From: Halonatronum saccharophilum DSM 13868 | GTDB taxonomy: Bacteria > Bacillota > Halanaerobiia > Halobacteroidales > Halobacteroidaceae | NCBI RefSeq assembly: GCF_000517025.1 | Contig: NZ_KI912094.1 | Location: 297,334-336,857 of the forward strand | Direction of reading: 5' to 3' | Length of the DNA: 39,524 nt | Shown here: piece after piece, positions 31,951 to 39,524 of the stretch | Layout of the letters: the number at the start of each line of letters is the position of its first letter | Numbering within the stretch: the stretch's first letter is position 1 | The notes under the pieces: generated by a model | Seen by the model: the letters and a program-made list of their open reading frames with translations, nothing else | The model's database searches: none | What the model was told of the DNA's origin: nothing | Position numbers and translations under genes: made by a program

Positions 31951-33345
31951 CTAATCACCCTTCCTTTCTGTACCACCAACAGTAATCTGATCTACAAGGA
32001 CCGTAGGTTGACCAACTGCTGCTGGAACACTCTGACCATCCTTACCACACATACCAGGGGCCAACTCCAGATTATTACCGACCATAGATATTTTATTTAG
32101 TACATCTATACCCTTGCCGATTAAAGTAGCTCCCCTAATTGGATCAGCTATCTTACCATTTTTAATCAAATATCCTTCAGCTACTGTAAATACAAAATCA
32201 CCGGTAGCAGGCTCAACTTGCCCACCACTTAGCTTCTTAGCATAAAGCCCATCATCCACAGCAGAGATTATATCTTCTGGGTTGGATTGGCCCTTATCGA
32301 TAAAGGTATTGGTCATCCTAGGTATAGGAATGGATCTGTACGAATCTCTCCTCCCATTTCCTGTTGATATTCTATCTTCTTTCCTTGCCGTCTTATAATC
32401 ATACATATAGTCCTGTAAAATTCCATCCTTTATTAAGACTGTTCGCTGGGCACTCTCACCTTCATCATCAACACCATAAGAACCCCAAGCATTTTTGACA
32501 GTTCCATCATCTATAGCTGTAACAACCTTAGAAGCTACCTGCTTTCCTACCTTTCCGGCAAAGATAGAAGAGTTCTTTTGAATAGCATCAGCTTCTAAAC
32601 CATGGCCACAGGCCTCATGGAAGAGAACGCCTCCAAAACCGTTATTGATAACTACTGGCATCTTAGCCGATGGTGCTGGATTAGCCTTTAACATAGTTAC
32701 TGCTTGGCGTGCTGCTTCTTTTCCTAACTCTTTAGCCTTATACCTATCAAATAGTTCAAAACCTAAATGTAAACCTGGTCCTTCACTTCCAGTCTGAATC
32801 TGCTCTCCATCACTTGCTACAGCTGTAACCATCATTCTAGTATGTACTCTCTCATCTTCAACCAACAAACCTTCAGAGTTAGCTATCAAGACCTTTTGAG
32901 TTTTGTCAGCATAAGTAACCATAACCTGTTTTATTAGATTATCATAATTAAGAGCTCCTTTATTAGCTTCTCTCACCAACTCAGCTTTTTGGCCCTTACT
33001 TACTTCCATAGGCTTCTTTTCAATTGGGTGGATTAAAGTAATTCCTTTTCTAGTCAAGTCATTAACTGCTAGCTTTGCACTCCCCTGACTTGCAGCCCCT
33101 GCTACTTTCGCCGTTCTAAGCAATGACTCCTTAGTTATATCATCGGTATAAGCATAAGAGACTTTATCACCAGAGAGAACCCTTACCCCTACTCCCAAAT
33201 CATATCCCGTCTTTACATTCTCTATATTAGAATTTTCTAAAGTCAATATATTTCTCACAGAATCCTCATAAAAGACCTCAGCAAAGTCACCTCCACCTTC
33301 CAAGGCAACCTGCAAAATCTCTCTAATCAACTTTTCAGATAACAT
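31951..33345 (-). CDS. tldD: TldD, zinc metalloprotease subunit
   Basis: The 464-residue catalytic subunit has the zinc site HEACGH (His243, Glu244, His248) within GVLFHEACGHGLEADAIQKN. The likely third ligand is the Cys in LELAPGMCGKDGQ near the C-terminus. The N-terminal half carries the TldD/PmbA fold (NIENVKTGYDLGVGVRVL). It works with TldE, encoded immediately downstream. Strong SD GGGGGT precedes ATG 33345. No ribosomal peptide precursor is visible nearby, so a general peptide-degrading role is most likely. Confidence 0.95.
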   Translation of the reverse strand: MLSEKLIREILQVALEGGGDFAEVFYEDSVRNILTLENSNIENVKTGYDLGVGVRVLSGDKVSYAYTDDITKESLLRTAKVAGAASQGSAKLAVNDLTRKGITLIHPIEKKPMEVSKGQKAELVREANKGALNYDNLIKQVMVTYADKTQKVLIANSEGLLVEDERVHTRMMVTAVASDGEQIQTGSEGPGLHLGFELFDRYKAKELGKEAARQAVTMLKANPAPSAKMPVVINNGFGGVLFHEACGHGLEADAIQKNSSIFAGKVGKQVASKVVTAIDDGTVKNAWGSYGVDDEGESAQRTVLIKDGILQDYMYDYKTARKEDRISTGNGRRDSYRSIPIPRMTNTFIDKGQSNPEDIISAVDDGLYAKKLSGGQVEPATGDFVFTVAEGYLIKNGKIADPIRGATLIGKGIDVLNKISMVGNNLELAPGMCGKDGQSVPAAVGQPTVLVDQITVGGTERKGD

Positions 33346-33367
33346 ACCACTTACCCCCTTTTAACTG

Positions 33368-33454
33368 TTAACTTACTAGTGTCAGTGCCAGTGTATGTGT
33401 CAGTTAAAATCTAAGTTCTTGAATTTACTGACACTGACACCCACACTAACACTA
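33368..33454. repeat. Inverted-repeat element with 6-bp periodic arms
   Basis: The left arm has AGTGTC, AGTGCC, AGTGTA, TGTGTC, AGTTAA. The right arm has ACTGAC, ACTGAC, ACCCAC, ACTAAC, ACTA. The arms are near inverse complements around a spacer of about 25 bp. The right end supplies the TAG stop of polA. It can act as a hairpin between polA and tldD. Confidence 0.7.
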
Positions 33455-36034
33455 TTTTATCTCCTCCATCTCTTTCCAGTTATCTCCTACCTTAGCATCA
33501 ACCTCTAATGCAACATCTAGCTCTACAGCAGCTTCCATCTTCTCCTTTAAAAGCTTGGCCGCTTCTTCTATCTCACCTTCTGGTATCTCTAATACTAACT
33601 CATCATGAACTTGCAAAAGTACTTTAGCCTCTAACCCTGTTTCTTCTATGGCTTTTACTACATCTAAGGTAGCTATCTTCATAATATCTGCTGCACTACC
33701 TTGGATAGGAGTATTAATTGCCATTCTTTCAGCAAAACTACGACGATGGAAGTTCTTACTATTAATCTCAGGCAGATACCTTCTTCTGTCAAATATAGTA
33801 GTAACAAAACCTTCTTCCTTAGCTTGAGCAATCTTATTATCCATATACTCCTTCACCTTAGGATAACGAGAGAAGTACAGTTTAATATACTCTTTTGCTT
33901 CTTTATTACTTATATTTAAACGTTTTGCCAATCCCCAATCACTGATTCCATAGGCGATTCCAAAGTTTACTGCTTTGGCTCTACGCCTCTCTTCTCTACC
34001 TACCTTTTCTAAGGGTATATCAAAGATCTCACTTGCAGTCTTGGTATGAATATCTAAACCTTCTCTATAAGCTTCTTTTAACCCTTCATCATCAGAGATA
34101 TGGGCCAACACCCTAAGCTCAATCTGTGAATAATCGGCTGCCAAGAGTTTCTTACCTTTCTCTGCTACAAATACGCCACGAATCTGACGACCTTCTTCAC
34201 TTCTAATAGGGATATTTTGCAGGTTCGGATCGGTACTACTTAGCCTTCCTGTTGCCGTTACTCTTTGGTTAAAGGTTGTATGAATCCTTCCAGTCTGCTC
34301 ATTTATCCATCCACCTAAAGGGTCTACATAAGTAGACTTTAACTTGGCATAGCTACGATACTCACCTATTGATGGTATGATTTCATGCTTATCCTTTAGC
34401 TTCTCTAGAACACTAGCACTTGTAGAATAACCAGTCTTGGTCTTCTTTATTACAGGTAAACCTAACTTTTCAAATAAAATCACCCCTAACTGCTTAGGTG
34501 AATTCATATTAAACTCTTCGCCTGCTAGCTGATAGACCTTCTCCTCTAAAGCTTCAATCTTTTCACCTAAATTCTTAGATAATCTATCTAGTTCATCCTT
34601 ACTAATCTTGATTCCATTTAGCTCTAACCTTGCTAAGACCTTAAGTAGAGGCAACTCAATATCTCTAAAAAGATCTAAAAGTTCATTAGCTTCTAGCTTT
34701 GCTAAAAGTTCTTCTTCTAAATCAAAAAGCAACCTCGTCTCTAAAGCTAACAAATCAAGGCCTTCTAAGTCTGGAACTCCTCTTTGTAGATGTGCCTCTA
34801 ATAATTCTCCAAATTCCTTCTCCTTTTCGCTTGGCTTTAATAGATAATCGGCAAGTAAAGGTTCAAAGACTAGATTAATATCCTCGATACCTTTGCTTAA
34901 AAGATATCTAATCTGCTCTTTGCCTTCTAACATTATAATCTCTCTTTGAGCCAACAATTCACTTATTTCTTCTAGAATTTGCTCTTCACTAAACTCTAAG
35001 TAATAGTCCTTGTTATCACCTGCTGAGATAAAGACTCCATCTAAAGTAGGATTAAGCGTTGGCCCGTCTAACTTTAAAGATATAGCCAATCTCCCCTCTA
35101 AATCTAACTTCTTAGACTCTTCTAAAGAATCGATTTTAATATAGTCAACCTCTTCTACTTCTTTATGCCCACCAATCTGAGAGACTAAACTCCCAAACTC
35201 TAAATCCATAAAAGTATCATAGACCTTATCACTATTTAAAGGGGATAAGTCTAAATTATCAAAATCAACCTCCATAGGAACATCTACCTTAATTGTTGCT
35301 AATTCCTTGCTCAATATTGCCCTGTCAGCCTGCTCTTTTAAGGTAGCTTTTCTCTTCTTGCCACCTACTTTATCTATATTATCTAAAACACCTTCTAATG
35401 TATCAAACTGATGCAACAACTTAGTTGATGTCTTATCTCCAATTCCATCAACACCTGGTATATTATCAGAAGAATCACCCATTAAACCTTTTTTATCAAT
35501 CAACTGTTTGGGTTCTAGCTCATAATCTTCCCTAAACTTATCTAAAGTATAATCAACAATATCAGTAATCCCTCTTCGAGTATACATAACTTTAATATTA
35601 GGGCTGATAAGTTGCAATGCATCTCGATCTCCTGTAACTATAACCACTTCATAGCCTTCTTTTTCCCCTCTCTTAGCTAAAGTACCAATTAAATCATCAG
35701 CCTCAAAGCCCTCTTTAGCAAAGACGGGAACCTCCATTGCCTCCAAAACATCTCTTACCATCTTAAATTGGGGTCTTAACTCATCAGGCGTCTTCTCCCT
35801 TGTTCCTTTGTATTCATCATAGGCCTTATGACGAAAGGTTGGTGCACCTAAATCAAAAGCTACCCCTATAGAGTCTGGCTCTTCATTTTCAACCAATGAT
35901 AAGAACATTTTAGTAAATCCATAGACCGCATTGGTAATAGTTCCATCAGACTTGGTTAAAGTCGTAGGTAGAGCATAAAACGCTCGATATGTTAAACTGT
36001 TTCCATCTAATAAATATAACCTCTTTTTACTCAA
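33452..36034 (-). CDS. polA: DNA polymerase I
   Basis: This 860-residue family A polymerase acts in repair and Okazaki fragment maturation. The N-terminal 5'-nuclease (1-290) has FEADDLIGTLAKRGE and the DSSDNIPGVDGIGDKT helix-hairpin-helix. The central exonuclease-like domain lacks the DTE proofreading motif (SLKLDGPTLN in its place), so it is probably inactive, as in Bacillus. The polymerase domain has motif A DYSQIELRVLAHIS, motif B RRRAKAVNFGIAYG and motif C QVHDELVLEI. The start is TTG 36034, supported by AAGGAGG 7-8 nt upstream. It is the first gene of the long minus-strand cluster. Confidence 0.97.
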   Translation of the reverse strand: MSKKRLYLLDGNSLTYRAFYALPTTLTKSDGTITNAVYGFTKMFLSLVENEEPDSIGVAFDLGAPTFRHKAYDEYKGTREKTPDELRPQFKMVRDVLEAMEVPVFAKEGFEADDLIGTLAKRGEKEGYEVVIVTGDRDALQLISPNIKVMYTRRGITDIVDYTLDKFREDYELEPKQLIDKKGLMGDSSDNIPGVDGIGDKTSTKLLHQFDTLEGVLDNIDKVGGKKRKATLKEQADRAILSKELATIKVDVPMEVDFDNLDLSPLNSDKVYDTFMDLEFGSLVSQIGGHKEVEEVDYIKIDSLEESKKLDLEGRLAISLKLDGPTLNPTLDGVFISAGDNKDYYLEFSEEQILEEISELLAQREIIMLEGKEQIRYLLSKGIEDINLVFEPLLADYLLKPSEKEKEFGELLEAHLQRGVPDLEGLDLLALETRLLFDLEEELLAKLEANELLDLFRDIELPLLKVLARLELNGIKISKDELDRLSKNLGEKIEALEEKVYQLAGEEFNMNSPKQLGVILFEKLGLPVIKKTKTGYSTSASVLEKLKDKHEIIPSIGEYRSYAKLKSTYVDPLGGWINEQTGRIHTTFNQRVTATGRLSSTDPNLQNIPIRSEEGRQIRGVFVAEKGKKLLAADYSQIELRVLAHISDDEGLKEAYREGLDIHTKTASEIFDIPLEKVGREERRRAKAVNFGIAYGISDWGLAKRLNISNKEAKEYIKLYFSRYPKVKEYMDNKIAQAKEEGFVTTIFDRRRYLPEINSKNFHRRSFAERMAINTPIQGSAADIMKIATLDVVKAIEETGLEAKVLLQVHDELVLEIPEGEIEEAAKLLKEKMEAAVELDVALEVDAKVGDNWKEMEEIK

Positions 36035-36056
36035 TTAAAATTCCTCCTTGTTGTTA

Positions 36057-36166
36057 GCTATCAGCTTTCAGCTATCAGCCGTCAGCCCAAAATTAAAATC
36101 TAATATCTTTTCATCGATTCTTGATTAGATTTTAACTATCAATTTTCAACTATCAATTATCAATTG
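36057..36166. repeat. 7-bp periodic repeat arrays flanking a 10-bp inverted repeat
   Basis: The left array has CTATCAG, CTTTCAG, CTATCAG, CCGTCAG. The right array has CTATCAA, TTTTCAA, CTATCAA, TTATCAA, and is a direct rather than inverted counterpart differing at fixed positions. Between them AAAATCTAAT (36095) and ATTAGATTTT (36124) are perfectly complementary. The element starts 7 bp from the polA ribosome binding site. Confidence 0.65.
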
Positions 36167-36344
36167 ACCTATATCTTATTTCCATAAAAAACCCTCATAT
36201 CCTGCAAAGAGTCCAATTAACGCTACTTATTATACCCTTTTTTCTCTTTAATATGAAGTTGGGCATAACTTGTATGAAATAATTTGAAAAGCTTAGCACT
36301 GATAAATAATAATAAGAGACGATTAGGTCTGATTTAATCTTAAA

Positions 36345-36445
36345 GATGTGGGAGTGTGTGTAGTGAGTGTGAGTTTAAGAGCAAATTCATCAAACAAGTA
36401 TATTTATTCTTATTTAATCTTTTACTCACACACCTAACTTCCATT
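36345..36445. repeat. GTGTGT/ACACAC inverted repeat in the polA-SLH spacer
   Basis: GGGAGTGTGTGTAGTGAG... with GTGAGTTTAAGA is inversely complementary (imperfectly) to TCTTTTACTCACACACCTAA about 40 bp away. It belongs to the same general design as the neighbouring periodic elements. The rest of 36167-36527 shows nothing recognisable. Confidence 0.45.
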
Positions 36446-36527
36446 TTTTTATATGACCTTTATCCGCTCTCATCAGGTTTAATCAGTGCAAATGCCTTTA
36501 TTATTTATATTATTAAAAATTAAAATA

Positions 36528-36661
36528 TAAAGGCTTGACGCAGACAATATCTCGACTAAATCTTCGACTAAAATCTGACTAGACCTTTATTGAATTTATT
36601 TTTAATCTCTTGTCCCGACCTTGTCGGTACTTGTCGTAACTAGTCTGCGTAAAAGCCTTTT
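36528..36661 (+). repeat. Family B inverted-repeat element, copy 2
   Basis: AAAGGCTTGACGCAGAC on the left pairs with GTCTGCGTAAAAGCCTTT on the right. The interior has CGACTAAATCTT, CGACTAAAATCT, TGACTAGA and CTTGTC units, as in the copy at 25936. It lies just upstream of the SLH gene promoter. Confidence 0.85.
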
Positions 36662-36710
36662 GGTTTTTATTTTCTATCTATATTCTTTAATTTGAATCTT
36701 CTTTCCACAA

Positions 36711-36738
36711 TTTACATAAAGGATATTATAGATATACT
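36711..36738 (+). promoter_or_regulatory. Probable promoter of the SLH gene
   Basis: TTTACA (36711-36716), a 16-bp spacer and TATACT (36733-36738), about 55 bp before the start codon. Confidence 0.6.
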
Positions 36739-36796
36739 TCTTCTTCTATGTTATTATTTTAGTTGTAGATTGAAAATTAGAAAGGGGTACTATAGG

Positions 36797-37993
36797 ATGC
36801 CGAAGAGAATTTTAACAACTTTCCTAACTGTATTTATGATATTGGCGTTGGCCCTTCCAGCTATGGCTTATCGTCCACAAGACGTAGCAACGAACCACTG
36901 GGCATTAAGGTATATTAGTCCTTTATTGGATGATAGTGTTATGTATGTTTATGAAGATGGAAATTTCTATCCTAGCCAAGAGATTACTAGAGGAGAATTT
37001 GCTTATTCATTAGCAAGAGCATTAGAGCTACAACCTTCAATGATTTCAGAAATGAGTGATATTAGCAATCACCATGCTAGGGGTTATATCTCTGTTTTGG
37101 TACAAGAAGGGATTATTACTGGTTACGAAGACAATACTTTCCGACCATATAATAAGATTACACGTGCGGAGATAATTACAATGTTGGGAAGAAGCTTAAG
37201 TTTAGATGATAGAGAAAAAGGTATGAAATTAAATGAAAACTATTATAGTGACCTTAACCAAGATCACTGGGCGGCTAATCTCATTTCCTTATCTAGCCGT
37301 TTAGGATTGGTAGACGGTTATCCTGATGGTACTTTCAAGCCTAATAATCATATTACAAGGGCTGAAAGTGCAAAATTATTAGAAGAGCTTAGAAATCTAA
37401 CTATAATAGAAGGAGAGATCAATGAAACTTATCCTATCTCAAGAATGCTAAGGGTTAATGCTAATGGTAGATCAGAGAATTTTAGAGTTAATTCAAATTC
37501 GTTGATCGGTAGAAATAACCGTTTTGTCAATTTAGATGAAATGCTTATCTCAGACAAGGCTTATATGATCTTAAATGATAGCAATGAAGTGATTTATCTT
37601 AAAAGTTATGGCTTAGTAACTCAAGAGGATATTGCCCAAGAGGCAAGTGATCTTACAAATAATATCTTAGGTGCTGATGAATTGATCTCTATTGTTGAAG
37701 GAGATTGGGAGTCTGTTACTCCAAGAATCGAACAAGAGGTTATCACTTCTTTGATTGATCAAGGACTAACTATGAATGAAATCCAAGCTCTAATGGATAG
37801 AGACTGGGAACACTTAGAAGAGTCAGGTAGAGAGAGGTTAATTGAAACTATCTCTATGGTTACAGATATGCCTAAAGATCTAATTGTAGCCATCTATAAT
37901 AGAGATTGGGATGCAGCTAGAGACGTTGCACAAAATACTGCTATTACAAGATTGCTAACAGAAGTTATGTTAAGTAGTTCATGGCTGTCGTAA
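36797..37993 (+). CDS. S-layer homology (SLH) domain protein
   Basis: ATG 36797, with GGGG upstream, gives a signal peptide (MPKRILTTFLTVFMILALAL, cleavage near AMA). Three SLH modules follow: DVATNHWALRYISPLLDDSV with ITRGEFAYSLARAL; NHHARGYISVLVQEGIITGY with ITRAEIITML; QDHWAANLISLSSRLGLVDG with ITRAESAKLL. SLH domains bind pyruvylated or otherwise modified cell-wall polymers. Residues about 230-310 form an undefined beta-rich region. The last 100 residues hold three helical repeats marked GDWESV, RDWEHL and RDWDAA at roughly 30-residue spacing. No OmpM-like barrel follows, so this is a peptidoglycan-anchored periplasmic or surface protein. A longer start at 36692 would spoil the signal peptide. 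Confidence 0.92.
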   Translation: MPKRILTTFLTVFMILALALPAMAYRPQDVATNHWALRYISPLLDDSVMYVYEDGNFYPSQEITRGEFAYSLARALELQPSMISEMSDISNHHARGYISVLVQEGIITGYEDNTFRPYNKITRAEIITMLGRSLSLDDREKGMKLNENYYSDLNQDHWAANLISLSSRLGLVDGYPDGTFKPNNHITRAESAKLLEELRNLTIIEGEINETYPISRMLRVNANGRSENFRVNSNSLIGRNNRFVNLDEMLISDKAYMILNDSNEVIYLKSYGLVTQEDIAQEASDLTNNILGADELISIVEGDWESVTPRIEQEVITSLIDQGLTMNEIQALMDRDWEHLEESGRERLIETISMVTDMPKDLIVAIYNRDWDAARDVAQNTAITRLLTEVMLSSSWLS

Positions 37994-38037
37994 CAACTAG
38001 TTACTAGCTACTGGCTATTGGTCTTTAGCAAAAACTC

Positions 38038-38069
38038 AATAAGCAAGAGGGGCTACCCTCTTGCTTATT
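38038..38069 (+). terminator. Hairpin terminator of the SLH gene
   Basis: AATAAGCAAGAGGG and CCCTCTTGCTTATT form a perfect stem with a GCTA loop. T's follow only after ACTAAA, so termination may be less efficient. Confidence 0.8.
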
Positions 38070-38104
38070 ACTAAATTTTTCTTTGAAATTAATCAAATTT
38101 ATTC

Positions 38105-38133
38105 TTGCATTAAATTTAGGTCTATGGTATTAT
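38105..38133 (+). promoter_or_regulatory. Promoter of tRNA-Leu(CAA)
   Basis: TTGCAT (38105-38110), a 17-bp spacer and TATTAT (38128-38133), about 35 bp before the tRNA. Confidence 0.7.
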
Positions 38134-38168
38134 ATTAATTGTCGGTAAGGAAATTAACTAAATATTGT

Positions 38169-38256
38169 GCCGAAGTGGCGGAACTGGCAGACGCGTTGGA
38201 TTCAAAATCCAATGGTCCTTGTGGCCTTGTGGGTTCGAGTCCCACCTTCGGTACCA
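38169..38256 (+). tRNA. tRNA-Leu (anticodon CAA), CCA encoded
   Basis: It starts GCCGAAGTGGCGGAACTGGC. The anticodon arm is TTGGA-TTCAAAA-TCCAA, giving CAA. It has a long class II variable arm (GGTCCTTGTGGCC region), T-arm GTGGGTTCGAGTCCCAC and CTTCGGTACCA end. The first half resembles the tRNA-Leu at 12445. Foreign-looking genes lie immediately downstream. Confidence 0.97.
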
Positions 38257-38267
38257 TTTAATTCATT

Positions 38268-38298
38268 CAATCCTAAGGGATTGGATTTTTTATTTTTT
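38268..38298 (+). terminator. Terminator of tRNA-Leu(CAA)
   Basis: CAATCC-TAAG-GGATTG is followed by GATTTTTTATTTTTT. Confidence 0.85.
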
Positions 38299-38347
38299 GA
38301 TGAATTATGATAGTTAAATAAGATTCCACTCAAATTAATTACATATT

Positions 38348-39199
38348 TTATCCTATAAACAAATAATCTGGCTTACAAATTTCTTTAGCTGAGGCATCAT
38401 TATTATCTAATATCTGTAAATATTTCTGATATGTATAGTTAATAGAGTTTAAAATTTCTCCAATAGTTGATTCTGGATTTTTATTCTTATAATAAATAAT
38501 AAGCCCCAATAAACTATGGTTATATTGATACAATCGCAAAGATTTATGATCTAAATTAGACTTTATTTCTTTACTAGAATGAATTAAAATGTTTCTAATC
38601 CTATAGATCCTAATCAAATCACACCTTATCTCTTCTTCTTTTATTTTAATAAATCTAGATCTAAATTCAGAATTAGATAAAATCATTCCAATCTCAGCAA
38701 TATCTCTTTTAAGAACATCATTAAAATCAAAATCTTTAATTAGTGAATGTCCTTTTTTCAAAATAAAAGATGTTAACTTTTCAAAATCATAATAATATTC
38801 ACTAGTTTCTTGTTTACATTCTTCAATAAAATCATCTACTATTTTTATTTTTCTATCTTTAAAATTAAATAATCTATACCAAAATATATTTAATTTATCT
38901 TTGAAAATATATAAACATACTAATTTAGGTATTATATCTTTAACCTTTGATATAATACTTAATCCCTCATGAAAAGTAAGTGTATATTCTAAAACTGCCC
39001 AAAGATTTATTAATCGATTTTCCTGTAATTCTTCTTCTTGATTATTAATTATATTTAATGCTCTTTGTAAATTAAATATCTCTTTTTTATCTAATCTCTT
39101 CATATATACCCTATCTCTATAGCTAATAAAATCTTTAATATCTTCTTTTTCTTTTTTAGCAAGACTTGAAAATAATACTTTCTTATCATACGATTCCAT
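38348..39199 (-). CDS. HEPN-like protein, probably 5'-truncated by an IS element
   Basis: The 283 residues are mostly helical and rich in Lys, Ile, Asn and Glu. A central block (RLINLWAVLEYTLTF, about 62-76) and a C-terminal IYRIRNILIHSS (about 198-209, Arg202-Asn203-x3-His207) match the arrangement of Apea-like HEPN proteins. HEPN domains with an R-N-xxx-H-type motif are often RNases in defence or toxin systems. ATG 39199 has no convincing SD. The same frame stays open upstream (KKDITIQNKTLANINNKKYI) to 39280, exactly the end of the IS256 element, so the true N-terminus was probably lost. It is extremely AT-rich and adjacent to a tRNA, both suggesting acquisition. Activity is unproven. Confidence 0.6.
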   Translation of the reverse strand: MESYDKKVLFSSLAKKEKEDIKDFISYRDRVYMKRLDKKEIFNLQRALNIINNQEEELQENRLINLWAVLEYTLTFHEGLSIISKVKDIIPKLVCLYIFKDKLNIFWYRLFNFKDRKIKIVDDFIEECKQETSEYYYDFEKLTSFILKKGHSLIKDFDFNDVLKRDIAEIGMILSNSEFRSRFIKIKEEEIRCDLIRIYRIRNILIHSSKEIKSNLDHKSLRLYQYNHSLLGLIIYYKNKNPESTIGEILNSINYTYQKYLQILDNNDASAKEICKPDYLFIG

Positions 39200-39280
39200 A
39201 CGTAATTTAATATATTTCTTATTATTAATATTAGCCAGAGTTTTATTTTGTATAGTAATATCTTTTTTCTCATCGTTTCT

Positions 39281-39524
39281 GGTAGTGTCAATAATTTTGT
39301 GTAAATAAATTTATTGGTATCGCTCCTCAAAAAATTGTTGAAGTTTTTCTTGTGCAATCTTATATCCTTTCATTATTCTATTAGACCACTTTTCATTATA
39401 ATGATTTACTTGCAAGTAAATGAGTTTTTCAGCTGCTTCTAAATTAGGTAAACTATTAGTTGTTTTTGTTCTTTTTCTAATTTCTTTATTAGTTCTTTCT
39501 ATCCAATTAGTAGTATAAATTGAT
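39281..39524 (-). mobile_element. IS256-family insertion sequence, one end (continues outside window)
   Basis: The end begins GGTAGTGTCAATAATTTTGT (39281-39300), consistent with IS256-group terminal repeats. It is followed within 30 bp by the stop codon of a Mutator-type transposase reading toward it. The other end, and hence the target duplication, lies beyond the window. Confidence 0.8.
39311..39524 (-). CDS. IS256/Mutator-family transposase (C-terminal part)
   Basis: The visible 70 residues read TNWIERTNKEIRKRTKTTNS, then LPNLEAAEKLIYLQVNHYNE, KWSNRIMKGYKIAQEKLQQF and FEERYQ before TAA. The NxIERxNKEIRRRTK block, which contains the last catalytic Glu of the DDE triad, and the W..R....Y pattern are diagnostic of the family C-terminus. 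The N-terminal part is beyond the window edge, so intactness of the enzyme is unknown. Confidence 0.9.
   Translation of the reverse strand, partial: SIYTTNWIERTNKEIRKRTKTTNSLPNLEAAEKLIYLQVNHYNEKWSNRIMKGYKIAQEKLQQFFEERYQ

Noticed and set aside
31950-31979. GTG start at 31979 for tldE, giving 10 extra residues
   Set aside because: ATG 31949 has a well-placed ribosome binding site and matches the usual TldE N-terminus.
36057-36166. Regularly spaced short repeats that at first resemble a CRISPR array
   Set aside because: Units are only 7 bp, adjacent and degenerate with no spacers, and no cas genes occur in the window.
12445-38256. The two tRNA-Leu genes as attachment-site direct repeats of an integrated element
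   Set aside because: They are different isoacceptors in opposite orientation, both complete with promoters; similarity reflects the shared tRNA family.
39100-39357. 85-codon minus-strand frame spanning the IS end and the HEPN gene start
   Set aside because: It crosses the IS boundary in another frame, is Lys/Ile-rich from AT bias, and shadows the better-supported HEPN frame and transposase end.

Overview
The window looks like chromosome of an anaerobic, spore-forming, two-membrane (diderm) member of the Firmicutes, most plausibly order Halanaerobiales, family Halobacteroidaceae (Orenia-like). This placement is inference. It rests on AT-rich DNA, consensus sigma-A promoters and strong AGGAGG ribosome binding sites, sporulation-linked genes (a SleB/CwlJ-type hydrolase, YtaF, a YjcZ-like peptide), a secreted beta-strand-rich protein ending in Phe like an outer-membrane barrel, and an SLH-domain protein.

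Layout. 1-5.6 kb: 5' part of a cell-wall hydrolase gene, a putative outer-membrane protein, then a NitT/TauT-type ABC importer (ATPase, permease, lipoprotein) followed by cysK, suggesting uptake of a sulfur compound feeding cysteine synthesis. 5.7-10.1 kb: gnd-zwf (oxidative pentose phosphate pathway), a 31-residue sporulation-type peptide, and an NADH oxidase preceded by a decayed wrbA. 10.4-12.1 kb: a split chromate transporter pair and a frameshifted BON-domain gene. 12.4 kb: tRNA-Leu(GAG).

12.6-24.65 kb is the most interesting block, all on the minus strand: a dppBCDF peptide ABC transporter operon, three paralogous peptide-binding lipoproteins that lack transport genes of their own, and two paralogous regulators with the same N-terminal helix-turn-helix but diverged C-terminal domains. 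Four promoters here show -35/17 bp/-10 spacing at or near consensus, each followed by a leader of about 165-345 nt. Two of the binding-protein leaders carry the palindrome ACTTATATAAGT, and the second regulator has a degraded copy. This looks like a locally regulated peptide-uptake or peptide-sensing system.

24.7-36.0 kb: a housekeeping cluster in an order recalling Bacillus polA-mutM-ytaF-coaE, with tldD/tldE, a YbgC-type thioesterase, a small zinc ribbon, an ABC-F ATPase and a lytic transglycosylase. 36.7-39.5 kb: an SLH protein, tRNA-Leu(CAA), and beside it a HEPN-like gene cut at its 5' side by an IS256-family element that runs off the window.

Intergenic space is rich in inverted-repeat elements. 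A four-copy TA-flanked family has one copy with an exchanged core. A two-copy GCAGAC/GTCTGC family is also present. Several sequence-unrelated elements share one design, with arms built from 6-, 7- or about 10-bp periodic units.
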